Of a stretch of DNA of 64,000 nucleotides, positions 1-64,000 are shown one piece after another. The notes under the pieces were generated by a model. It saw only the letters and a program-made list of their open reading frames with translations. It ran no database searches and had not been told where the DNA came from. The translations under genes and the position numbers were made by a program. The stretch spans positions 91,771,654 to 91,835,653 of the forward strand of contig OZ023262.1 in NCBI GenBank assembly GCA_964006375.1. The letters run 5' to 3'. This stretch comes from Tillus elongatus. Lineage: Eukaryota; Arthropoda; Insecta; Coleoptera; Cleridae. Every line of letters begins with the position of its first letter. The first letter of the stretch is position 1.

Positions 1-1013
1 TTCCATACAAAAGTATAAATTTTGTTCGAAACGAGCTCTGACATTCTGGAGCAATTGTGGATTTATTATACGGCATTCTTCAACAACGCGTCGTCGTAAT
101 TCTTCCAGAGACTCCAATTATGTTGCGAAAATTTTACTCTTTAAATGGCCCCATAGAAAGAAGTCCAAAGGAGTTAAATCCGGTGATCTAGGGGGGGCAC
201 TCAATAGGACCTCTACGCCCAATCCATTGCTCTGGAAACTCTCTTTTCAAAAACACATTGTGAAAAATGCGGAGGAGCTCCATATTGCTAAAACACTAAT
301 TGATTTTCTTGATAGCGATCATCATTTTCAACAATGCCAATTAATAGAGAGTAAATTATATCTCCTAGTAACTCCAAATACGTTTCGCCACTCAAATTGC
401 CATCAAGAAAAGTTGGTCCAATTAAACGGTCTCCAAAAATGCCAGTCCAGACATTCAATTTCTGTGGAGTTTGAGTGTGGACTTCGTGAAAATTTCTCGG
501 ATTATTATCTGCCCAATAACGACAATTATGACAATTGACTGTAGAGTTTAATAAAAACATACACTCGTCTGAAAAACAGATATTGAACAGAAAGTTCCCG
601 TTGTCAGCTATTCGTGCAGTCATAACTTCTCAAAACTCCAGCCGCCGATCAAAATCATCTTCATTCAGTTGTTGTACAAGATGAATTTTATACGGGTGAA
701 ATTTATGATGCTTCAATATTGGCTGAATAGTTCTTATTTTGATGTTTGAAACAGTGGGCAATTTTCTCGTGCTCAAAGTTAGGTCTGCAGCAATTTGTCC
801 TAAAACTTCAATCTCAGTAGTCTCATTTCTAACCGGAAATTCACGTTCAGGATCCCGTTTTTTGTTGGCTACTGAACCGCTTCGTCGAAACTTTGCAACT
901 AACTCCAAAATGTATTTTTTGTTATCATGTCTTTTCGGATGTCGTTCAAATTTGCGGTGTTGGCACAAAAAAAGAGTAATTATTTCAAATCTTTCTTCTA
1001 CAGAATACACCAT
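1..1013 (-). pseudogene. Tc1/mariner-type transposase remnant, cut by the window edge
   Basis: Broken minus-strand transposase of the IS630/Tc1/mariner superfamily, read from an ATG at 1013-1011 and running off the left edge. The N-terminal part (about 1013-630) holds the helix-turn-helix region ending in PYKIHLVQQLNEDDFDRR, a box shared with the intact element at 55.7 kb. The catalytic half is split: the SDE block near 570 is kept, the second acidic residue is lost (QYGAPPHF where QDGAPPHF is expected, near 270), and SPDLTPLDFFLWG is readable at about 144-187. Stops and frameshifts lie between the blocks, so it cannot be active. It is clearly diverged from the two young mariners in this window. 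The family assignment is firm. DD41D spacing is likely but the breaks prevent an exact count. Confidence 0.8.
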
Positions 1014-1081
1014 TGTGAAATTAATTTTCGGTAGTACTATCAAGTTCAAACCGACCGATAAACTGAAATAATAAACCGCAT

Positions 1082-1181
1082 TTCTCTCACTCCGTTAAGA
1101 AATGTTCTGATAGTAAATTTTTTGTTTACAAACCAACAAAAGATTGACTATCAGCACATTTCTTATCGGAATAAGTGAAAT
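1082..1181. repeat. imperfect ~100-bp inverted repeat (hairpin)
   Basis: AAGAAATGTTCTGATAGT near 1098-1115 is matched in inverse by ACTATCAGCACATTTCTT near 1148-1165. The complementarity continues outward (CTCACTCCG against CGGAATAAGTG), so the whole segment can fold on itself. It lies just outside the mariner remnant and may be a small MITE or part of that element's end. Confidence 0.5.
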
Positions 1182-1384
1182 ACGTTTTTGCATCTTCAAC
1201 TGTGAATAATTTTTAAACGCGTTGATAAAACTTCTAAAAAATTTAGTGTGCTGAATTGAGAAAAGAAAGAGCTTTCAACACTCGACCCATGTTCCCTATT
1301 TAAAAAATAAGGGTTGTTATCACCACCCTTAAGGGGTTGATGTGACAAAGTTGAGTTTTGTGTGAAAACATATCCCTCTCAATA

Positions 1385-1852
1385 TTAAAATTGACGTGTT
1401 TCAGCGTTTCTTAAAAAAATATATCTGGACGCAAATCGGTCTGTTTCGTTTTCAATGCGCCACCCTATATATGTAACAATATGTTGAGTGTGGTATTCTG
1501 AGGATATCCTAGTATTGATAAGTTCCGTTTTCAGGTTCAACTGGGGACTGTATGCCCATTTTCGATAATTTTGTGTACGTACTCTCTCTCCTGTCCTAGA
1601 ATCCGCTTTTCCGTTTGTTTTTAAAACGATATAAATCTTTATTGTTTTGATTTCTGAGGGAAGTAGATTATATATTTTAGGCCATAAGTGGGATATAGCT
1701 TTTTGTCCTGTCTTCTTTCTTATACGAGGTACGATGTGGCATTTTGTTGCGGTCCTAGTTCTTGTGTCATATTTGAGGATTAGACATGCAAAACGCATTT
1801 TGTCCAAAAGTTCATAATTGTAGCTATAGGTGGCATTCGCTTCCTTATACAT
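1385..1852 (-). pseudogene. possible non-LTR retrotransposon C-terminal fragment
   Basis: A 155-codon open stretch on the minus strand. The middle reads KKTGQKAISHLWPKIYNLLP, which resembles the block near the C terminus of many LINE ORF2 proteins (…GPKIWNNLP…). No reverse transcriptase or endonuclease motif accompanies it, so it would be a short 5'-truncated piece. The surrounding DNA (CACCCTTAAGGGGTTG near 1333, CGCCACCCTATA near 1458) looks like other transposon ends. The assignment rests on one motif and is weak. Confidence 0.3.
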
Positions 1853-2110
1853 ATTTCCATCTATACGGTCTATCTAAGACATTCAAACCGATATTATTTT
1901 TCATCTGAAACCTTACTAGAATGTTACTTGGAAAAACCAAGCGCATTTTGTCCAACAACAGTAGACAAACAAATCACGTTATGTCCACAAATTGTGGACA
2001 ACCTGCATTTTGATTGGGATTTAACGCAGTAAGCGTCTGTTCTTACTTCTTAGCAGGTGTGTAATAATATTGTCAGTGCTGTTTTATAGGTTGTGCATTA
2101 TTGTTGTTAC

Positions 2111-3426
2111 AATAATGCACGAAATCGAAGGAGAACATATTGTTGGAGACACTGATCGTGGATGCAGAAAAAGGAAGCTAAATGCTACATCGAGAGAACG
2201 CAAAAAATAATGTGAGGTATGTTTAAGTCATTTTCTAGGTTAAATACCATCACTATTATTGACTACTAAACCTTATAGGTACCTTCATTAATTTTATATA
2301 GTACATTGTTTATGCTAAATTGCAGATATTCCAATTTGGATCCCGATTTACTGAATTTCGAAATTAGATGCAACCATAAAGACCAACACTTTAATTGCCA
2401 CAAATTAACAAAGCCTATTATAATAGGACTGAGAAATGCATTTTTATTGAAACATGCAAAACGACGCAAGACAACAAATTAGCATCTTTGATGACAATGG
2501 ACAATCCAATGCATTCAAGAAGTGGGATGGAGGAAAATCTCACTGTTTTACCGTAAAGTACTATGTAAGACATTTTCAATAGGCATAATAGCAAATAATA
2601 AAAATTGGGAATTTTTTTAGGTGTTCATTGATAACAAAAAAGTACAGGTTTGTCAGAAGTTGTTTAGAGGTATTTACAACGTTGGTCAAAGCAGACTAAA
2701 TACAATTTGCAATAAAATAGTACATGGAGAAGCAGTTGAAGAAAAAAGAGGTGGGGACAAACGATCTTCTAAATTTCGTGAAAAATTACTTGCAGTTATG
2801 GATTTTATAAAGCAGTTGAAAGGCAAAGACAGTCATTATGGTAGAAACAAATCCAAAAGGATATACTGGCCTCCCGAGTACAGCATCTCTAAACTTTGTG
2901 ATCTATACAATGAAAAAGCTACTGATAATCTAAAAGTAAACTACAAATACTCCAGTAGGGTGTTTAATAATAAGTTCAACATAGGATTTGGTAGTCCTGA
3001 AACGGATGTGTGCGGGTTCTGTGTTAGAACAGTAACTCAAATAAACAATACATAAGTTGCAAATGAAATACAAAAGTTGCAAACTGAATTGAAAGTGCAC
3101 CGAATAAAAGCAGCGTAGTTCCACAAAATGATGAAAGGGGATCCGCCCAATACAATATCTTTTTGTTTCGATCTTCAGCAAATCCAAGTACTACCAAAAG
3201 TACCAATACAAGATGCATTTTATGCCCAACAGCTTTCCCTATACTTTTTTTTTTTGTATCGTTAGAACTAACAGCGAAAGTCCAATATTTTACTTATGGA
3301 GTGGTAGAGGGGTTGTGGAAGTGTAAAATAATCCTCGACATCACTTCAGATTCTGTAATGCAATATCTACAATGTTGGACAAAGACAGATGACGTTATCT
3401 GTACTGCTAGTGTATTTGAATAAAAC
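2111..3426 (+). pseudogene. decayed multi-exon transposon-type gene (DUF7869-like family)
   Basis: Several in-order plus-strand blocks belong to one protein. 2111-2209 begins MHEIEGEHIVGD and is rich in K/R. Near 2326-2480 is a Cys/His-containing stretch. 2621-3058 is the longest, with VCQKLFRGIYNVGQSRLNTI at its start and FNIGFGSPETDVCGFC at its end. 3094-3229 carries FCFDLQQIQVLPKVP after an in-frame stop near 3117. From memory, this order (VC..MF…IG, then FN..F..P..D.C..C, then FD.Q….P) matches a high-copy arthropod family annotated as DUF7869-containing. I take it to be transposon-derived, but its chemistry is not known to me. The stop and lost continuity mark it as dead. Confidence 0.5.
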
Positions 3427-3811
3427 GTAGATAAAAATCTAAACAATGGAAGTTGTCGCAAGATGTCGGCCTGGAGAACATTGGGAGAGATTCGATCGAC
3501 CATCTCGGTGCCGGACCAAGTAGTATGTTGCCACGTTAGCTCTAGTTTACATAAAATTGTATAGATAGAGCTGTGTACAATGTACAACCAACTAACAATT
3601 GTGTAAATTGTCAGCCTTGGACCATTTCTTTCCCAATACCGGGACAAACTTTGCGTCCAAATGCGCTAAGTATTAGCATGCAAATGTATACTATAAATAA
3701 AAAATGTAATGAAAGTGATTCCATTTGTTTAAAAGCAATCTAGAACGACGTTTCATTATGTATAAATATTAAGCTTCCCATTCACGTTCACGGTAATTAA
3801 AATTAAAAGCC
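3427..3811. other. no gene recognised
   Basis: AT-rich DNA downstream of the decayed transposon-type gene. I find no open frame with recognisable similarity. It may hold further decayed 3' parts of that element. Confidence 0.5.
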
Positions 3812-3818
3812 ATCTCTC

Positions 3819-3862
<44 letters not shown>
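3812..3862. repeat. (CT)n microsatellite
   Basis: About 51 bp of CT dinucleotides with one CCC interruption, visible directly. Confidence 0.95.
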
Positions 3863-3865
<3 letters not shown>

Positions 3866-4837
3866 GTTTCATCTGACCACACGTAGCTATTTGTCACAGA
3901 GAAGTGTGTACGATTTGCGCATAGCATAACCTGGAAACAAATTTAAAGAATTAAAAAAGGATTGTTATGGAGTGCAAAGCTATCGAATTCACACCGTTGA
4001 ATTTTTTCTTTGATGATTTTACTATTGACTCTTTTCATGTACTTACTAGGTCCTTGTTCATTGGGCCGATTTTTCGTGTTAATATAAGTATAAATTGTGC
4101 TCACTGTAGTATAGTGATCCGTGATATTGCTCTCATTACGAGTACCAGAATTGACGCACAAATGTATTTTAATGCTGAATCTAATTAACTATTGTTTTTG
4201 CAATGTTTAAATACATTTTTAAAAGCTTTTTCACGCGGTTTATTTATATGAAGATACTCAAATAAAGAAATGAAGTTAAACTAAAATTTCATAAAAGAGG
4301 TTCTAATTTGGACGAATAAGATTTTAAAAACCATCAAATGAACGCAAACTAGAGCTGCTAGAACCCAAAGCCCAGGCCAGTTGTAATTGTTGTTTCAAAT
4401 ACGTAATAAAACAAATGAATGTAAGATTCAAACTATATTATTATCACAACATTAAGCATGATGTGACATCTTCAAATTGCTTTCACAGATCTGAGATATG
4501 TGATATTAGTGAATACCGTTAAAACCCTACGGTACTCGCGCGGCGTTTTGTTATCTAAAGGGTCGCGTGGGATACGAGTGTATCCCCATGAATTTTAAAG
4601 TAAAATAGTAACACATTGTTAGGCAAAGTAATAACACCATGATAGTATACTGATAAACATATGATGATAATCTAATAACCACAAAAATGAAGAGATAATA
4701 GGAAATAAGTGAAGAAACTTTTAAACTTATATGAGCAACAAAATCAGTCCTCTTTAGCACAATTCACACAACATGGCGGTAAAATTGTTTGATGCTCTTG
4801 ACATACCGACTTGTAACACACAGCAGAGTTTCTACAT
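3863..4837. other. no gene recognised
   Basis: Unique-looking AT-rich intergenic DNA. Two overlapping opposite open frames of about 72 codons near 3943-4188 have no recognisable motif and are most likely chance. Confidence 0.5.
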
Positions 4838-5001
4838 TTTCAAACAGTAAGTTATTTTCATAAAATATTATACAGTGTTTCTACTATATAGGTTATACCG
4901 GTAACCGAATTGATGTCTGTTGGCATTAAAAAGACATATTTGCTATTAAAAACATGCTTATGAAAACTCATTTCCATAACGCACTTGTTGCGCCCAGACT
5001 T
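4838..5001 (+). repeat. element A, right half
   Basis: It has the interior landmark TATAGGTTATACCGGTAACC and ends in the tip ACGCACTTGTTGCG CCCAGAC, a slightly mutated right TIR. The left half is missing. Confidence 0.75.
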
Positions 5002-5084
5002 TTTTTATTAAATTAGTTGTAGATCCATTTCTTCTTTAAATCTTTTCCAATAAATTCATAAACTGGCGCTGTGTTTATCGTAAT

Positions 5085-5163
5085 AGTACTTCAAAATAAT
5101 TTCTTTTTATTGAGAATGAGCGCGAACTAGGATCCCTAGAACCCATATCCAGGGTCAGTATCA

Positions 5164-5241
<78 letters not shown>
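5085..5241 (+). repeat. arm B fragment running into (TA)n
   Basis: GAGCGCGAACTAGG and CCATATCCAGGGTCAGT (5119-5158) are arm-B landmarks. They are followed by a (TA)n tract at 5166-5241. The distal tip of arm B is lost. Confidence 0.8.
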
Positions 5242-5243
<2 letters not shown>

Positions 5244-6259
5244 CTATAAATAGCAAATATGCCAGAAAAATGGAAACCTTTTGTTGTGGAGAAAAACGAG
5301 CCGTGAATATTAAATTTATGCATCCTAATATTTAAATGCCCTGTATAATTAAGAGTGTTGAATATTATGGGTTAAATAAGAAATATCAGGCGAATTAAAA
5401 GAATACAGAACATTCCTTTTTTTTTACGTATACTATTTTGGTTGACTGGCAAATATCGTTACAATATAAAGAACACAGAACAATGCCTTGTTTTTATTTA
5501 TAGTGCTTTGCTTGAAGAAGCTGATTTTTATTTTGATCCTAGTAAATAGGAGATCTAAAATTAATATTTTCACAGTATATTTAAGTTAAAATTAATTTTT
5601 TATCGTCCGTAAATTGTAAATTCTAAAAAACACACTGAGTGTTTGTTAGCAGTGAAACGCGGGGACGTTTTTTTCTACAAGTGCAACTAACAAAGAAGTT
5701 GGACAATGGTAGCTGCAGGGCTGTTAAACTTTGTTTTACACAGCTGCAGCCAGAAGGAGATTTTTTTTGTTAGAGATGTGTATATATTTAAGCGAAGCGG
5801 CGGCAATGCGAATGCGCATCGAAGTTGAAATTTTTAGCAAGGAACACTCGAGCAGAAACTCGCAAGGTCAATTTGGGAGTCGATGACAGACGGCACCAAG
5901 GTAAATGTGAACACTACGAAAAAGCGCGTGACAGTTAAACATTCGATTAGAAACTGCCGATGAAGAAAATAATACTTAGTGTGTAAACCGGGAAGTATAA
6001 GTGTAACTAGCACTCGGTCTTTAAGCCGTCTTAATATTAGATGGCAAATAAGCAGAAATAAGAGTCAAGGTGCAAGAAAATTTTCCACACAAAGGGCTAT
6101 CTAAATTGAGCCCGATACCAATTGATTGCCCCAATGAAATGGTGGCAATTATAAAATGCAAACAGGAGATTCAATGGCAAATAATAATACACATCTAAAG
6201 GAAGAATCAATTAGAAACACTCACCACTAAGTAGATCTTTTAAAAATTATCACCATAAA

Positions 6260-6263
<4 letters not shown>
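5242..6263. other. no gene; possible LTR/promoter-like stretch at 5640-5950
   Basis: No convincing open frame. 5640-5950 is less AT-rich than its surroundings. It contains a TATA-like GTGTATATATTTAAG (about 5777) followed by a GC-richer transcribed-looking leader, which resembles a retroelement promoter region. I see no matching second LTR or primer-binding site. Confidence 0.25.

Positions 6264-6353
<90 letters not shown>
6264..6353. repeat. (TA)n microsatellite
   Basis: A 90-bp uninterrupted AT dinucleotide tract. Neither side shows an arm-B landmark. Confidence 0.95.
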
Positions 6354-6356
<3 letters not shown>

Positions 6357-6700
6357 TTTAATTTTAAGAATTTCAGTCACATTGATGAACTTTATGTATA
6401 TTTAGAATATTAAGGGGAATTTGTTGATAAAGGCCAAATTAATAGAGCATAGTTTATTTAATTCATTGTTCAAATAAGATGTTGATTTGTGTAAATTATG
6501 GATAACGATAAATAATAATTTTTGATATAGCTAAGTTTTTTTTCTAACGAATTTAATGACCAGAAATAAAACATTATAACTTGTATTTACATAGTCTGAT
6601 TGATTTGACCCATTAAAAAAAAAGAAAATAATAATATCTCCAATAAGGTTATATTCATTGTCAATTAAATCAATAAAATCAATAAAAGTTAAATTAAATA

Positions 6701-6880
6701 TTTTAACGAAATTTCTAATACTCGGGATTAAAAAAATTATGCAAAGAAGAAATATCAAAACAAAAACGCTAGCCCAATTACAGAACGCTATTTTAACGAA
6801 ATTTCTAATACTCTGGATTAAAAAAATTATGCAAAGAAGGAATATCAAAACAAAAACGCTAGCCCAATTTCAGAACGCTA
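6701..6880. repeat. 90-bp direct repeat, two copies
   Basis: TTTTAACGAAATTTCTAATA starts at 6701 and again at 6791. The two 90-bp units differ at only a few positions. Because 90 is a multiple of three, the copies are in frame in a 100-codon open stretch (6658-6960), but nothing else suggests coding. Confidence 0.85.
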
Positions 6881-7037
6881 CCCATGAGATGAGAGAAAAT
6901 TTTAAAGATACAGCGGTAAGTAAAGAAATATTGGCATACTTTCAGTTTCATCAATGTTAGTACTTTGAATAAAGAGGCGAACGCATAATAATTAAAATTC
7001 TCATGCTCAACAATTAAAAGTGCTAAAAAGACCATAG

Positions 7038-8290
<1,253 letters not shown>

Positions 8291-8521
8291 AGGTTTTCTG
8301 GAAAAAAAAATTATTTTTTTTCGAAAAAAGCTTTTTCCTTAAAAAATAAAAAAGCTATGGTAACCAAATTTGGTAGGTAGGTTTACGATATATAAAGTAA
8401 ATTATGCACCAAAATTTAAATTTCTATGTTCCAAGAAAAAAAGTTATAGCAAAATATTTGGTGCCAGATCATTTCTACGAAAATTCACTACCATAACGCA
8501 CTTCCTGCGTCCAGACTTTTT
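8291..8521 (+). repeat. core 1 fragment joined to element A right tip
   Basis: AACCAAATTTGGTAGGTAGG (core 1 landmark) near 8360 is followed by AAAATTCACTACCATAACGC at 8479 and a mutated tip (CACTTCCTGCGTCC). Confidence 0.7.
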
Positions 8522-8838
8522 TGGCTTGGTGTAGAGTACAATGTGTACTTAAGTACTCAACCATATTCTATACCCTTTAAATAACGAAACAATAACATTC
8601 ACAAAAGATAAGTCTTCGATTTATCATTATTAGAGCATGTCGCCAATTGGAAATTTAGAGATCGTTATCGTAAAATATTTTAAACAAATTAAGCAAAAAC
8701 TGGCAACATATTTTTATATCTGTTTACCTGGTGTCATAATGTTTTATTAGATGAAAAGATAATTTGTTAAGTGCTTGTTTAAAAATCAAAACTTATTGCC
8801 TATTATCTACGGTTTTGTATTACGGTAGTTCTTTAACA
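8522..8838 (+). promoter_or_regulatory. putative 5' region of the host gene
   Basis: This is the 317 bp between the last repeat and the start codon. It must hold the 5' UTR end or a 5' UTR intron acceptor. TTTTATTAG|ATGAAAAG near 8742 would fit an acceptor, but no promoter element can be named with confidence. Confidence 0.3.
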
Positions 8839-62794
<53,956 letters not shown>

Positions 62795-62929
62795 CGCTAA
62801 ATAATGGAATTGTCCTCATTTAAATCCATAAAAGACTGAGGTAGGACACTGTGGCTGGAAACTGAAACAAAAAGCAGAATAACCACAAAAACCACAAAAA
62901 TAATAACAGAATTATGCGCTAGATACGTA

Positions 62930-62975
62930 TTTCGACAACGAAGTTGTCTTCATCGGTAGCTGTCGCTAAACTAAC
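62930..62975 (+). repeat. short retroelement-end-like segment
   Basis: TATTTCGACAACGAAGTTGTCTTCATCGG-type sequence, of which ACAACGAAGTTGT is a palindrome. Similar segments are known at the ends of Penelope-like and RTE elements. It may belong to the remnant at 61-62.2 kb, displaced. Confidence 0.35.
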
Positions 62976-63034
62976 TTTATGGATAAAATTATCCATATAG
63001 TTACTTAAACTATACACTAAATATGATGTAATCC

Positions 63035-63110
63035 CGATGATGCAACACCGGATGATGATGCAACACCGGATGATGCAACACCGGATGATGCAACACCGGA
63101 TGATGCAATA
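63035..63110 (-). repeat. 15-bp minisatellite
   Basis: GATGATGCAACACCG repeats about five times with slight length changes. Confidence 0.9.
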
Positions 63111-63159
63111 TCAGATACCTCAGTACCGGATGATGTAACCTGCGATTATTACGCCGGGT

Positions 63160-64000
63160 GGCGCAGTAGTAGTAGCAGTGGTGGGGAGGCCAACGCCAAG
63201 CAAGTAGGCCACAATGGGCCCTTTTTGCCAACCCCAGCAACCCAGCAACCATCCACTACTCTTCCTTGGTTCGGTCGCCAAAGCGCCTCGACCTCGAGAT
63301 GAAGGCCGTGACGGTCTTCAATTGGACGGTACTTACCTGATTCCTCTGCAGAGTCCTCGATTCAAACAATTCTGCTCGAAGGCTCCCAAAAGCCTCGCAT
63401 TCACACAGGTAGTGATAGGACGTTTCTTCATCCTCGCCGCATTCCTGGCAAATGGGATCCCTCTCTACGCCTATCATTGTGGGGTGTCTTCTAAGGGCGC
63501 AGTGGCCTGTCAGCACCCCAAGAATGTGGCGAAGCGTAGGTCAACTCCTTCCGAGTAGCCAGACAACTTTATCTCTCTCCGGTCCGTCCACGAAGTCCCT
63601 CGCCTGCCTGCAGCCAGCAACCGACCCCCAGCGCCTCTCCATTGCTTCCTCGGTCCACCTGTCTAGGGCGACACAGACTTTCTTCCTACTTATGCCTTAT
63701 GGCTCCGGGCCACAGAACGGCCGCCGAGAACCGAGTGTTGCGAGATTATTCGCCACCTTATTCCCCGCTACGCCACAGTGTCCCGAAAGCCACAGCCGGG
63801 TGGCGTAATTCAAGGACTGTTGTTGTGACAGTGAATACGCCTAACCGGTTGTTTAGAAGTTGATTAATTTTATAGATGAGAATACCAGGAGGAGGGTCAC
63901 CTTATCCAATCCAATTGTACCTTACATGTATTGCCTCCCGAAGGTCCATCCTCGACTTATCAATGTTCCAAATGGTTATCGAAAGAGCTCAGTACATTGG
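63160..64000 (-). pseudogene. 3' part of an RNase H-bearing LINE, cut by the window edge
   Basis: The minus strand from the edge reads an RNase H end (WLSGHCGVAGNKVANNLATL near 63770) and then the open stretch 63516-63256 with LTGHCALRRHPTMIGV and the zinc-finger-like CQECGEDEETSYHYLCEC, typical of the C terminus of I/R1/LOA-type elements. The GC-richer composition and plus-strand open frames here are its shadow. A frameshift separates the blocks, so at least this part is damaged. Confidence 0.7.

Noticed and set aside
5640..5950. Solo LTR or promoter of a host gene
   Set aside because: A TATA-like motif is present, but no paired LTR, target duplication or downstream frame could be found, so only a weak note was kept.
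63214..63863. Plus-strand frames of 73-118 codons near the right edge
   Set aside because: They are shadows of the minus-strand LINE RNase H and zinc-finger region.

Overview
The window is eukaryotic nuclear DNA, AT-rich and packed with transposons. It is almost certainly from an insect, and a beetle is my best guess. The evidence is the mix of mobile elements (DD41D Tc1/mariner, piggyBac, errantivirus-type Ty3/gypsy, Penelope-like element, several non-LTR clades, tRNA-derived SINEs) plus one host gene with GT-AG introns. The order of insect is inference.

Host gene. I can build one host gene, on the plus strand, from six exons: 8839-9007, 24946-25136, 35623-35871, 50000-50183, 60698-60870 and 62633-62794. 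All junctions have consensus splice sites and compatible phases. The coding sequence is 1128 nt (375 residues) spread over 54 kb. It encodes a multi-pass membrane protein of the fatty acid hydroxylase / sterol desaturase superfamily with the three His-box motifs HRIYH, HKWHH and HDNHH. Everything else lies upstream of it, downstream of it, or in its five introns.

Layout. 1-8.8 kb: mariner remnant, small LINE fragment, a DUF7869-like transposon-gene remnant, microsatellites, a LINE 3' part. Intron 1 (9.0-24.9 kb): tandem copies of a noncoding composite repeat, a dead DD41D mariner, two opposed copies of one LINE family, a piggyBac. Intron 2 (25.1-35.6 kb): an RNase H-bearing LINE, SINEs, a badly decayed second piggyBac, a ~510-bp tandem repeat array, an arm-B element. 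Intron 3 (35.9-50.0 kb): a LINE remnant, a full-length errantivirus with env (38728-45875, minus), a young mariner copy (47614-49680, minus). Intron 4 (50.2-60.7 kb): SINE, composite repeats, an intact DD41D mariner (55173-57240, plus), a 70-bp minisatellite. Intron 5 (60.9-62.6 kb): a Penelope-like remnant. 62.8-64 kb: a small minisatellite and a LINE end.

Repeat names used below. Element A: a ~310-bp MITE with ~35-bp terminal inverted repeats (TIRs) that carry the self-complementary tip ACGCAGCAAGTGCGT. Arm B: a ~110-130-bp segment that starts near TAGTGAATTTTC and usually runs into (TA)n. Core 1 and core 2: noncoding segments that sit between B and A. MITE C and SINE-1/SINE-2 are defined at their entries. 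A, B, core 1, core 2 and (TA)n occur again and again in a partly fixed order and make up the dominant, unclassified repeat system of the window. The two young mariners lie in opposite orientation on either side of exon 4. One of them, and two LINEs, sit exactly at (TA)n tracts.
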